This document shows positions 44,962 through 53,454 of a stretch of DNA of 64,000 bases, piece after piece. The notes beneath the pieces were generated by a model, which was not told the origin of the DNA, did not search any database, and was given only the letters and a program-made list of their open reading frames with translations. The DNA is taken from the NCBI GenBank assembly GCA_003481775.1, contig QULU01000024.1:9002-73001 (forward strand), read 5' to 3'. Position 1 is the first letter of the stretch. Every line of letters starts with the position of its first letter. Both the position numbers and the translations under genes were made by a program. The stretch comes from Clostridiaceae bacterium OM02-2AC. GTDB lineage: Bacteria; Bacillota_I; Bacilli_A; Erysipelotrichales; Erysipelotrichaceae.

Positions 44962-45578
44962 CAGAGTATTCTTGAAAAAGCCAGAATCAGAAACAGAACT
45001 CCGCTGACCCAGGACAGCCTGCACTCTTTCAGCGATAGCACTCTGCTGCCCAGAAAGGATCCCCCCAGAATTGCCAGAATACCAACGCAGAAGCTGATGA
45101 CCAGCACCGGCAGTGGCTGCACAATACTGATTCCCAGCGCAAAGCCGCTCGCCAGTGAATCAATCGACAAAGCCACCGCCAGATACAGTGCCTCCTTCAG
45201 GGAAAGCAGCTTACTATGATCCGCATCCGCCTTCGTTTCATCCAGATATATATCCAGAACAAACGATATTCCACTGTATTCAAAACTTAGCTTTTTCCGT
45301 TTATAGGTGCCAAGAAACGACTTGATCGTTCCCTGAAACAAGGAGCTAAGACCAATCATAAAGAAAATCGCAAAGGATATCATGCGGCAGATATACGGCG
45401 GTATAAACTGTTGTATAAACGCTGCTGTATACAGGGAAAATGACAGAAACAGCACACCGATAGAGGAAATCAAAACCGCTGATTTCCAGGGTATCCGGAT
45501 ATGTTCGCCACCATAGGCAAGAGAGGCCAGAAAGCTGTCCAGACTCAGGGCAATGACAAGTAAAAAGGCATTCCACAT
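44961..45578 (-). CDS. ytaF: YtaF/MntP-family membrane protein
   Basis: 205 residues, about six membrane helices in two repeats, with LSLDSFLASLAYG near the start and LSIDSLASGFALG near residue 145: the paired aspartate motif of the MntP superfamily. Length and the loop between repeats match the YtaF sporulation membrane protein. The ATG used follows AAAGAGGAG; an earlier in-frame Met has no ribosome site. Unlike mntP at 12506 it has no riboswitch leader. Its ion, if any, is not known. Confidence 0.85.
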   Translation of the reverse strand: MWNAFLLVIALSLDSFLASLAYGGEHIRIPWKSAVLISSIGVLFLSFSLYTAAFIQQFIPPYICRMISFAIFFMIGLSSLFQGTIKSFLGTYKRKKLSFEYSGISFVLDIYLDETKADADHSKLLSLKEALYLAVALSIDSLASGFALGISIVQPLPVLVISFCVGILAILGGSFLGSRVLSLKECRLSWVSGVLFLILAFSRIL

Positions 45579-45639
45579 GCTTATCAGACTCCTCTTTACT
45601 ATCATATTGAATCCAAAAATTTATGTGACGAACGTTTTC

Positions 45640-46206
45640 TTATCCGGCAGATTTCTGTTTCGGTTTCTTACGAAGCTTTAATTCAACAGGGATTTGAGCA
45701 GCGGCCTCCTGCAGCAGAGATGCAGCCAGCTCAGCTTTTTCCTTCCTTGTATATGTATCCGTTTTTGCTTCCGATAAACGTTGCATGATACATCTCAGCT
45801 CCTTCAGCTCCAGCAGATTTACGGCAAGTGTAAACAGCGTCTTTCGTCTGCCATCATTATAATCAGATAAAAGCTCCTTCAACAAATTGATTTTTTCCTG
45901 CTGCTCCTCATGATATGCAGTGGCTCCGATCGTCTTCATGCGCAGGAAATCCTGCATGCGGTTGCGGTGCGTGATAAAGGAATCATACGCATCCGGCTCT
46001 GCATACCGCTCACAAGGAAATTCAGAGCACGCAGAGCAATACAGCGGTGTGACCTCCCTTTGCATAGCACACCGTGCTATCGCACACGCCTGATTTCCGG
46101 CGCCTCCCCCACACCCGGGACAATAACCACCCAGCTGCATACTGCAGAGTCCGCAGTTTAAGCCGCATAGTGAAAACAGCTGATCCTCACGTTCAAATCC
46201 CTTCAT
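45640..46206 (-). CDS. Cysteine-rich DUF3795-type protein
   Basis: 188 residues. The first 70 carry ten or more cysteines in paired motifs (CGLNCGLC, CPGCGG, CSACSEFPCERY), the pattern of DUF3795 proteins, which probably bind zinc or an iron-sulfur cluster. The C-terminal half is helical and basic (KLRKKPKQK). The ATG used follows GGAGGTGTGTGT. No function is established. Confidence 0.8.
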   Translation of the reverse strand: MKGFEREDQLFSLCGLNCGLCSMQLGGYCPGCGGGAGNQACAIARCAMQREVTPLYCSACSEFPCERYAEPDAYDSFITHRNRMQDFLRMKTIGATAYHEEQQEKINLLKELLSDYNDGRRKTLFTLAVNLLELKELRCIMQRLSEAKTDTYTRKEKAELAASLLQEAAAQIPVELKLRKKPKQKSAG

Positions 46207-46495
46207 ACACACACCTCCGCTTTGATAAAACGATGCATCTCTGTCTTCATTCTACCATCTCTATATCAGAAAGTCATGACTTTTATCGGTATGTGATTAT
46301 CAGCCCTAGCCTGCTGAAAGGAGACAATATCCTTGCGTACCTTAGAATACGAAGCAGCCGCTTGCTGGGACGGTTGAAAGCTTACAAAAAAACAGGAAGC
46401 GAGCGATGTCGAAATTGCTCAATCCTCCTGTTATTTATTTACAAGTGCTGTGTCGAAGCATGTATGTCGTATTGTGTATGCATGCCGTAAGTAGA

Positions 46496-47182
46496 TTACA
46501 GTTCTGTAATATTACCTTTCTTATCAGCCAGAATCACACTCATATTCAGGCTGTTTTTTACTGCTTTCGGTATTTCATTCCACTGCCTGCGATAGGAAAC
46601 AGAATCGTTGAATGCAATACTGTAATGCGTATTTGTATCCTCGATATGCTTTAAAACCTCGCTCAGCTTCACCGGCAGTGTCTGTTTTCTTCCCCGCTTG
46701 ATTCCCTGTACATTGATCACCCAGCGTTGGCTCTCGTTGTGTGCTTCAATGAAATCCTTATTTTCGATGTATTCCCAGCCATGCTCACCCAGCCAGGATT
46801 TGATAAGATTGCATAAATCCTCTGTATTTCTCTTCATTTTTGCTTTTCTGGCGGCCAGCTTCTCTTCTTCACTCTTTGCCGGTCTGCCACGCTTTTTATT
46901 CGGAAACATGCGCTCTCTTTCTTCCAGCTGCTCTACATAGAAGCGTACGGTCAGATGAGAACCAAAGCCGGTGTTTCCCTTTGGTCTTCTAAGAATCTCA
47001 TCACCTTCCAGCATCAGCTTGTAGATCGCCTGGCAGCAGGTTGGCATCGTTGCATGGTTCGGGCTCACGTTCGCATGCAGCTCCTTGGAGTTTACTTCTA
47101 TAAATGCCTTGCCTTCTTTTTGTGCAGTCACCTTCATGTTTTCAATAACTTCCAAGTAATCTTTAATTCCTGGACCTTTCAT
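46496..47182 (-). CDS. Unknown protein with an AT-hook
   Basis: 228 residues, not assigned to a family. The middle holds KKRGRPAKSEEEK, a textbook AT-hook for the DNA minor groove, followed by a basic helix (LAARKAKMKRN). N- and C-terminal parts look like globular alpha/beta segments (HGWEYIENKDFIEAHNESQR, NTHYSIAFNDSVSYRRQW). The start follows AAAGGAG. It is divergent from an HNH nuclease gene 128 bases away, and the two may share control. It could be a regulator or a DNA-binding accessory protein; this is a guess. Confidence 0.7.
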   Translation of the reverse strand: MKGPGIKDYLEVIENMKVTAQKEGKAFIEVNSKELHANVSPNHATMPTCCQAIYKLMLEGDEILRRPKGNTGFGSHLTVRFYVEQLEERERMFPNKKRGRPAKSEEEKLAARKAKMKRNTEDLCNLIKSWLGEHGWEYIENKDFIEAHNESQRWVINVQGIKRGRKQTLPVKLSEVLKHIEDTNTHYSIAFNDSVSYRRQWNEIPKAVKNSLNMSVILADKKGNITEL

Positions 47183-47310
47183 TCTTTAACACTCTCCTTT
47201 TATTGCTTACATTGTAAATGTTTTGATTTGTCGAATACTATCACAATTTGACCAGTTAGAAAATTTTTTTAAAAAATATGTGTATAATAGAGTTAGGAAG
47301 TGGTGAAGAC
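47183..47310. promoter_or_regulatory. Divergent promoter region of the AT-hook and HNH genes
   Basis: A+T-rich region with TATAAT at about 47283, a small palindrome TTACATTGTAA (47209-47219), and oligo-A/T tracts suited to AT-hook binding. Confidence 0.4.
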
Positions 47311-48357
47311 ATGAGAAAAATGCTATTTAAGAAAATTCTGAGCATCCTGGATGCCATCGAGCTGCAGGGCGTAAGCTTACATGATGCCCCGCTGCGTGTT
47401 TATGAGGAGATTGCAGGCGAGTATTATGCCATGAAGCTCAGTGAAATTCGGGATTTGATCAGCTTTCTGAATGAAAAGAAAATGTTGAAGACAACGCCGC
47501 GCGGAATTGATTTAACGCCTGCGGCAACAATCTATGCCAAAAGCAACCAGAATTCCGGTGTGGAGGCTCTGTCTATTTTTGAAAGCTTTATCAAGGATCC
47601 TTTGATTTTCCGATACTATCATGAACAGATGCGGACAAATCCGTTTCGTGATAAACAGTTTGTCCTGGAATATGTTGACAGAGAAAGCCTTCAGCTCATG
47701 CTGCAGACTACTCTGTTTGAGGTCGTGGAGGAGAAGCTGCGCTTCCATCCGCGGCTGCTGAAGGGAATTTCGGATATCCTGCAGGAATACAGTGATGAAA
47801 AAATACCGCTGGTATCCATCACACTGACTGCGCTGTACACCTCCAGTATCGTAGCTCACGAGGATATGCGTATTGATTATAAGAATACCAGCTACAGTAT
47901 GATTGATTATAAATATAAGCATATCATACATGGTATCATTCCAAGAAAAGGGATACCCCATGACCGAGATGAAACCAAGGCGCTGCAGGTGTTTTATAAG
48001 GATACGCTATTTCATGAGTTTGACCACAGCTGTCCGATTTGCGGCATCAATATACCACATATGCTGATTGCATCACACATCAAGCCGTTTCGTGACTGTG
48101 CACATATTTATGAGGCAATCGACCATGATAATGGGTTGCTTCTATGCCGCAATCATGATTATCTCTTTGACCAGGGCTATTTTACGTTTGACGAAAATGG
48201 CTATATCATCTTCAGTGAAGAGCTGCTGGATAAAGAGAATCTGGACAGTGCCTACAGTCTTCGTAAAAACTACAGGCTTCAAGACTGCTATCTGAGCGAA
48301 AACCGGATGAAGTTTATGGCATATCATCGGGAATTTATTTTTCGCAGGAACAGGTAA
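47311..48357 (+). CDS. HNH endonuclease-domain protein
   Basis: 348 residues. The last 110 form an HNH domain: CPICG, then IASHIKPF, then NGLLLCRNHDYLFDQG, the SHI-NGL-HD pattern found in many restriction-type nucleases (HNH_2). The first 235 are mostly helical with an N-terminal helical segment that could recognise DNA or a partner. No modification methylase is nearby. The ATG used is behind GGAAGTGG; an earlier frame start has none. It could be a modification-dependent restriction enzyme or part of a small defence pair with the divergent AT-hook gene. Confidence 0.82.
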   Translation: MRKMLFKKILSILDAIELQGVSLHDAPLRVYEEIAGEYYAMKLSEIRDLISFLNEKKMLKTTPRGIDLTPAATIYAKSNQNSGVEALSIFESFIKDPLIFRYYHEQMRTNPFRDKQFVLEYVDRESLQLMLQTTLFEVVEEKLRFHPRLLKGISDILQEYSDEKIPLVSITLTALYTSSIVAHEDMRIDYKNTSYSMIDYKYKHIIHGIIPRKGIPHDRDETKALQVFYKDTLFHEFDHSCPICGINIPHMLIASHIKPFRDCAHIYEAIDHDNGLLLCRNHDYLFDQGYFTFDENGYIIFSEELLDKENLDSAYSLRKNYRLQDCYLSENRMKFMAYHREFIFRRNR

Positions 48358-48563
48358 GATATCCAATCCCTATTATAGAGACAAAATATAAAGTAAATAT
48401 TAACAGAACATAAAATAGTATGTGAAATTGTCAAAGAAATGATGCATGCTGTTCCTAAGAAAAATATCATGAAGGAAGCTCACTGCTTCCTTTTTATATG
48501 GCAGTTTATATAATAAATGGCCATTTAAGATTAAAGAGCTGTTCAAAAAGCGAAGCAGGATAA

Positions 48564-48598
48564 TTGACTTTCCTAACTGTAACTTTTATAATTACAGT
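48564..48598 (+). promoter_or_regulatory. Promoter of the thiol-redox operon with spanning palindrome
   Basis: TTGACT (48564-48569), 17 bases, TATAAT (48587-48592). ACTGTAA (48576-48582) and TTACAGT (48592-48598) form a perfect inverted repeat around the -10 box, a likely operator for the Rrf2-type regulator encoded in the operon. Confidence 0.7.
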
Positions 48599-48613
48599 AA
48601 AAGGAGGTATCGT

Positions 48614-49036
48614 ATGAAAAAAATAGCCTTGTTTACCGTATTTGCCTGTATCATGGTCATACTGCAGGGTTGTGCAAAGGATATGCCATTGGAGGAGAAT
48701 AAGGAAGCAACACAGGAAAACAGCAATGCCTATCACAAAATAGACGCGAAGAAAGCAAAAGAAATGATGGATGCCGGAAAGGTCACAATCGTTGATGTAA
48801 GAACACAGCAGGAATATAAGGAAAAGCATATACCAGATGCCATTCTCGTTCCGAATGAAACAATAGAGGAGGAAGCGAAGGACAAGCATCCGGATCCGGA
48901 TGCTGTATTGCTTGTACATTGCCGAACGGGAGTCCGCAGTAAGCAGGCAAGCGACAAGCTGGTACAGATGGGATATAGGAATGTGTATGATTTTGGTGGT
49001 ATCAATGACTGGCCGTATGATACCGTAAGCGAATAA
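48614..49036 (+). CDS. Rhodanese-like lipoprotein
   Basis: 140 residues. Lipoprotein signal with the lipobox LQGC (lipid on Cys20), then a single rhodanese domain with the active-site cysteine C103 in VHCRTGVRSK. It should sit on the outer face of the membrane and carry or transfer a sulfur or thiol. First gene of an operon with an Rrf2 regulator, thioredoxin and thioredoxin reductase, so it is probably part of sulfur or thiol stress handling. Start behind AAAGGAGG. Confidence 0.9.
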   Translation: MKKIALFTVFACIMVILQGCAKDMPLEENKEATQENSNAYHKIDAKKAKEMMDAGKVTIVDVRTQQEYKEKHIPDAILVPNETIEEEAKDKHPDPDAVLLVHCRTGVRSKQASDKLVQMGYRNVYDFGGINDWPYDTVSE

Positions 49037-49040
49037 GCTT

Positions 49041-49478
49041 ATGAATAGCGAATTTATTATTGCTCTGCATGCACTTGCCTATCTAAGGCATCGCAATACA
49101 AAGGTTTCCAGCGAGGAGCTGGCGAAAAGTATATGTACAAATCCGGCACGCATCCGCAAGGTGATGGCCAAGCTGAAGAAAGCAGGACTGCTGGAAACAA
49201 GAGAGGGTAACAGTGGCGGCTATGAGCTGCATGGCGATGCTGCCGCAATCAGGCTTTCTGACCTTGCACAGGCGTTACAGCAGCCGCTAACGAAATCCGG
49301 CTGGAGAAGCGGTACACTGAATACCTATTGTATGATAGCTACGGGTATGGGTACTGTTGTGGACACGCTGGAAGCTACCCTGAATGAGGTGTGTATGCAA
49401 TCCCTTTCTCAAATCACGATCGAAGATATCAGCCAACAGCTGATTGCTATTGAAAACCATAAAAATAAGGAGGAATGA
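49041..49478 (+). CDS. Rrf2-family regulator
   Basis: 145 residues. N-terminal winged helix typical of Rrf2 (MNSEFIIALHALAYLRHR, SICTNPARIRKVMAKLKKAG, LETREGNSGGYEL). The iron-sulfur cysteine triad of IscR is absent: cysteines occur only singly, at about residues 32, 97 and 118. It may therefore respond to thiol state, like CymR/YwnA branches, rather than to a cluster. It begins four bases after the rhodanese stop and probably controls this operon. Confidence 0.88.
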   Translation: MNSEFIIALHALAYLRHRNTKVSSEELAKSICTNPARIRKVMAKLKKAGLLETREGNSGGYELHGDAAAIRLSDLAQALQQPLTKSGWRSGTLNTYCMIATGMGTVVDTLEATLNEVCMQSLSQITIEDISQQLIAIENHKNKEE

Positions 49479-49481
49479 AGT

Positions 49482-49808
49482 ATGGCACTCGTAACAGCAA
49501 ATAATGAGAATTTTTATGAACTAATTGAAAAAGAAGGGACTGTTGTGGAATTTTGGGCACCGTGGTGCGGATACTGCAGGCGTCTGGCACCGGTATTGAA
49601 ACAGATTGCAGGGGAGTATCCTGATCTGACACTGGTACAGGTGAACATTGATGATTATGAAGAACTTTCTGATCGCTATGGTGTGGAAACGATCCCCTGC
49701 ATGATGGTGTTCCATGATGAAAAGCCATCCACTCCTTTGATTGCACCGCAGGCAAAAGCGCAGGTAATCACTTGGATGAAAGAACAAAAAGCTGCAGGAA
49801 TCGAATAG
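49482..49808 (+). CDS. trxA: Thioredoxin
   Basis: 108 residues, one thioredoxin fold with the redox pair C29/C32 in WAPWCGYCRRLAP (the commoner motif is WCGPC) and the cis-proline loop ETIPCMMVF, which adds a cysteine in place of the usual Thr before Met. It starts four bases after the Rrf2 stop and is followed by thioredoxin reductase, its electron donor. The WCGYC variant suggests a somewhat more oxidising or specialised member. Confidence 0.93.
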   Translation: MALVTANNENFYELIEKEGTVVEFWAPWCGYCRRLAPVLKQIAGEYPDLTLVQVNIDDYEELSDRYGVETIPCMMVFHDEKPSTPLIAPQAKAQVITWMKEQKAAGIE

Positions 49809-49824
49809 AAGGTGAGGTATTCTC

Positions 49825-50751
49825 ATGAACAAGCAGATATATGATGTGGCGATTATCGGCGGCGGTCCGGCTGGCTATAGTGCAGCTTTATACTGTGCGA
49901 GGAGTGCATTATCGGTTCTCGTACTGGAAAAGCTATCAGCGGGAGGCCAGATGGCAACCACTGGAATCGTAGAGAATTATCCAGGCTTTGAGGAAGGCAT
50001 CGACGGCTTTGACCTTGGAGAAAAGATGCAGCAGCAGGCAGAACGCTTTGGCGCAAAAACCGTTTATGCCGGTGTTGAAGGTGCGGATTTAACAGCGCAG
50101 CCAAAGCTTTTACATACGGATGAAGGCGATATGGAAGCGAAGACGGTTATCATTGCCACAGGAGCCTATCCAAGAGAGCTTGGTCTTCCAAATGAATCCA
50201 GTCTGCGAGGGCGCGGTGTCGCTTATTGTGCAGCCTGTGACGGCATGATGTATAAAGGGAAGGATGTCATTATAGTCGGTGGCGGAAACAGCGCCATTGC
50301 GGATGCTCTGTATCTAGATAAGATATGCAAAAGTGTTACTCTGATTCATCGTCGCGAGGAGCTCAGAGCAAGTAAGGTGTATGCGAGACAGCTGGAAAAC
50401 AGTACCATCCGGTTTGTCTGGAACAGCCGTGTAAAAGAAATTCTCGCAGATAAAAGGGTCAGCGGAGCCGTTATTGAAAACATGAAAACAAAGGAAACAC
50501 AGGTCATAGCTGCACAGGGGCTGTTTGTCGCTATCGGTCGCATTCCGGATACAGCAGTCTTTGAGGGACAGCTGGAAGTGAACAAGGCAGGCTATATCGT
50601 TGCGGATGAAACAACACGCACCAGTATTCCCGGTGTATTCGCCATTGGAGATGTTCGTGATAAGCCTCTGCGTCAGATCGTCACTGCAGTGAGTGATGGA
50701 GCTGTCGCTTCTAAGTTTGTAGACGAATTCCTTGCAGGATTGCCGCAATAA
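49825..50751 (+). CDS. trxB: Thioredoxin-disulfide reductase
   Basis: 308 residues, standard low-molecular-weight flavoprotein. FAD site VAIIGGGPAGYSAAL, NADPH site IIVGGGNSAIADAL and the redox pair C135/C138 in YCAACDG are all present; AIGDVRDK near the end closes the FAD site. It passes electrons from NADPH to thioredoxin. Last gene of the rhodanese-Rrf2-trx operon. Confidence 0.95.
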   Translation: MNKQIYDVAIIGGGPAGYSAALYCARSALSVLVLEKLSAGGQMATTGIVENYPGFEEGIDGFDLGEKMQQQAERFGAKTVYAGVEGADLTAQPKLLHTDEGDMEAKTVIIATGAYPRELGLPNESSLRGRGVAYCAACDGMMYKGKDVIIVGGGNSAIADALYLDKICKSVTLIHRREELRASKVYARQLENSTIRFVWNSRVKEILADKRVSGAVIENMKTKETQVIAAQGLFVAIGRIPDTAVFEGQLEVNKAGYIVADETTRTSIPGVFAIGDVRDKPLRQIVTAVSDGAVASKFVDEFLAGLPQ

Positions 50752-50805
50752 AGTTACAATGAAACAAACATAGCAGGATGTGACGGCATTCGGGGAGGAA
50801 AGCGT

Positions 50806-52353
50806 ATGATACAGGAATTGTTTGATTTTATAACACAGCGTTGGGATTTTCTATTGCCGCTTATTTATGAGCATTTGCAGATATCCGCAATCGCTATTGT
50901 CTTTGCTACCATAGTGGGTGTCAGTATCGGTATTCTCATTGCAGAAAAACGAAAGGCTTCTTCTCTGACACTTGGAATCATCAGCTTTCTGTATACGATT
51001 CCTTCTATTTCCATGCTGGGCTTTCTGATTCCGGTAACCGGGATCGGTAATACGAGCGCCATCATCGCATTGAGCATTTATGCACTGCTCCCTATCATAC
51101 GTAGCACCTATACCGGTATCACCGGTGTGGAAGAGGATATTCTGGAGGCTGCCCGCGGCATGGGAAGTACCGCTGCACAGATTCTCTGGCGCATTAAGCT
51201 TCCGCTTGCCATGCCGGTTATATTATCCGGCTTTAAAAATATGGTGGTGATGACGATTGCCCTGGCGGGTATTGCTTCCTTTATCGGTGCAGGCGGTCTG
51301 GGTGTCGCCATTTACCGCGGTATCACAACCAATAATTTAACGATGACGCTGGCAGGAAGTCTGGCAGTTGCTGTACTTGCCTTTGTCTTTGATATTCTGA
51401 TGAATATTCTGGAATCCTTTTTCACAAAACGGAAGCATTCCAGAAAACAGAAGCGCGCCGTGGCTGTTGTGCTTCTCTGCATTCTGCTTGCGGGATGCAC
51501 GACCATGCTTACGATTCCTTCTAAAAAGGATACCATTCATATCGCCACAAAACCAATGACAGAGGAATTTATCATCGGAGAAATGTTGAAGCAGCTGATT
51601 GAAGATCGAACAGACCTTTCCGTTGAAATAACCAAGGGAGTCGGCGGAGGTACAAGCAATATTCATCCGGCAATGGTTAAGGGTGATTTTGACATGTATC
51701 CGGAATATACTGGAACCTCTTGGAGCTTTGTGTTAAAGAAAAAAGAAATACCTGAACACGATATCCTGTACAAGGAGCTTGTCAGGGAATATAAGCAGCA
51801 GTATCATCTGGAATGGACAGGCTTATACGGCTTCAATAACACCTATGGTATCGCGGTCACAAAAGAAACAGCACAGCGCTATCACTTAAAGACCTATGCT
51901 GATTTGGCCAGCGTATCCAGTCGAATGTCCTTTGGCGCAGAATATGACTATTATGAACGTGATGACGGATATGATGCTATGGTCAAAGCAAATGATTTTC
52001 ATTTCAAGAAAAGCATTGATCTGGATATCGGTCTGAAATATGATGCCCTGTTGAAGAAAGAGGTGGATGCCATTCTGGTTTTCACAACCGATGGAAGAAT
52101 CAGTGATCCCGATATCGTTGTGCTGCAGGATGAAAACAATTATTTTGAGAAATATTATGCAGGAACTGTTGTTCGTGAGGAGACACTTGCCACATATCCC
52201 CAGCTGCGCAGTGTTCTGGAGCTGTTAAATGGACAGATCAGTGAAAAGGAAATGGCGGAGATGAACAATGATGTTGAAACCAAGGGCAGAAATGAGGCAG
52301 ATGTCGCAAGAGATTTCCTTGTGAAGAAGCAGCTTCTGGAGGTGACAAAATGA
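50806..52353 (+). CDS. Osmolyte ABC transporter permease fused to its binding protein (OpuF/OpuC type)
   Basis: 515 residues. The first 215 form the permease with about six helices and the EAA-type loop GVEEDILEAARGMGST. A lipobox-like segment LLAGC leads into the substrate-binding domain (residues about 235-510, TKPMTEEFIIGEMLKQL, FDMYPEYTGT), the family that binds glycine betaine, choline or carnitine. The fusion avoids a separate binding protein. The next gene, the ATPase, overlaps its stop (ATGA). Confidence 0.92.
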   Translation: MIQELFDFITQRWDFLLPLIYEHLQISAIAIVFATIVGVSIGILIAEKRKASSLTLGIISFLYTIPSISMLGFLIPVTGIGNTSAIIALSIYALLPIIRSTYTGITGVEEDILEAARGMGSTAAQILWRIKLPLAMPVILSGFKNMVVMTIALAGIASFIGAGGLGVAIYRGITTNNLTMTLAGSLAVAVLAFVFDILMNILESFFTKRKHSRKQKRAVAVVLLCILLAGCTTMLTIPSKKDTIHIATKPMTEEFIIGEMLKQLIEDRTDLSVEITKGVGGGTSNIHPAMVKGDFDMYPEYTGTSWSFVLKKKEIPEHDILYKELVREYKQQYHLEWTGLYGFNNTYGIAVTKETAQRYHLKTYADLASVSSRMSFGAEYDYYERDDGYDAMVKANDFHFKKSIDLDIGLKYDALLKKEVDAILVFTTDGRISDPDIVVLQDENNYFEKYYAGTVVREETLATYPQLRSVLELLNGQISEKEMAEMNNDVETKGRNEADVARDFLVKKQLLEVTK

Positions 52354-53078
52354 GCAGCATAAGAATGGAGCATATCGTCCACTCCTATGGAGAGCATACT
52401 GTCCTAAAGGATTTCAGTATGGATATTCACGACGGGGAGTTTATCAGTGTAATCGGTGGAAGCGGAAGCGGGAAGACAACCGTTCTGAAGCTGATCAATG
52501 GTCTTCTGATTCCGGATCAAGGTGAAATCTATGTGCAGGATAAGGATATTCGCAAGGTGGATCAGAATGAGCTGCGCCGCAATATCGGCTATGTCATTCA
52601 AAGTATCGGTCTGTTTCCGCATATGACGATTGAGGAAAACATCGGTTATGTACTATCTCTGACGAAACAGGATTCCGCTTTGATTCAGGAGCGTGTCAAG
52701 GAAATGATGGATATCATGAAGCTGGAGAAGCAGTTGCTGACCCGCTATCCTGACGAGCTGAGCGGCGGTCAGAAGCAGCGTGTCGGTATTGCCCGTGCAC
52801 TTGCTTCCCATCCGAAAATTCTGTTAATGGATGAGCCGTTTGGTGCCGTGGATGAAATTACCCGCCACTCTCTTCAGGATGAAATTCTCAGGATTTATCA
52901 TGAATTGCACATCACAATTTTCTTTATCACGCATGATATCCGTGAGGCACTGCGTCTTGGAACACGCGTCATGATTATGAAGGATGGCAACATCGAACAG
53001 TTTGATACACCGGATATTGTGAAAAAACAGCCGCAGACAGAATTTGTCCGACAGCTGTTATCCTATCTGAATGAGTAA
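52350..53078 (+). CDS. Osmolyte ABC transporter ATPase
   Basis: 242 residues. Walker A GGSGSGKTT (residues 36-44), signature LSGGQKQR, Walker B ILLMDEPFGAVDE and the switch histidine in FFITHD. It energises the Opu-type permease encoded just upstream. The C-terminal CBS pair found in OpuAA/ProV that senses ionic strength is missing, so osmotic gating must work another way. A terminator follows. Confidence 0.93.
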   Translation: MSSIRMEHIVHSYGEHTVLKDFSMDIHDGEFISVIGGSGSGKTTVLKLINGLLIPDQGEIYVQDKDIRKVDQNELRRNIGYVIQSIGLFPHMTIEENIGYVLSLTKQDSALIQERVKEMMDIMKLEKQLLTRYPDELSGGQKQRVGIARALASHPKILLMDEPFGAVDEITRHSLQDEILRIYHELHITIFFITHDIREALRLGTRVMIMKDGNIEQFDTPDIVKKQPQTEFVRQLLSYLNE

Positions 53079-53125
53079 AACAGAATATCAAGGATTCTAT
53101 GAATACCTTATAAATATAATTAAGA

Positions 53126-53178
53126 AAATGGAGAGATGATGCTGTGAATCATAACAGCAACCATACGCTCCATTTTTA
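53126..53178 (+). terminator. Terminator of the osmolyte transporter operon
   Basis: Arms AAAATGGAG and CTCCATTTTT around an inner GATGCTGT/ACAGCAAC-like stem. Confidence 0.7.
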
Positions 53179-53209
53179 TTATCATCCAGACTTACAAAAA
53201 TCGTTAATA

Positions 53210-53351
53210 CTATTGCCTTAACCGCCTATCTATTGCATAAATCTGTTTGCTTTCCTTATGTGATACCATTGTGCCATAAACTATGGTAAGCAGATATTTT
53301 GGATTGTAATCTCTGATGGTTTCCATCAGTGCAAGCTCACGCTTTAAAATT
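53210..53351 (-). pseudogene. Relic of an AAA/DUF4143 ATPase (C-terminal end)
   Basis: About 46 residues read RELALMETIRDYNPKYLLTI and end KQIYAIDRRLRQ, matching the extreme C-terminus of DUF4143 ATPases (ELxxLxxIxDxxPKYLLT...). The frame is closed by a stop just upstream and has no start. A full-length relative lies at 31733. It shows that another copy once sat here. Confidence 0.5.
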
Positions 53352-53454
53352 TAACCGTCAGCATTATATTTTTTCATATCTTCATGATTTTCAAAAAGCT
53401 TTGCTATCTTAAAAAGAAAGCAGAAACCACAATATTATGATTTCTGCACACGCA

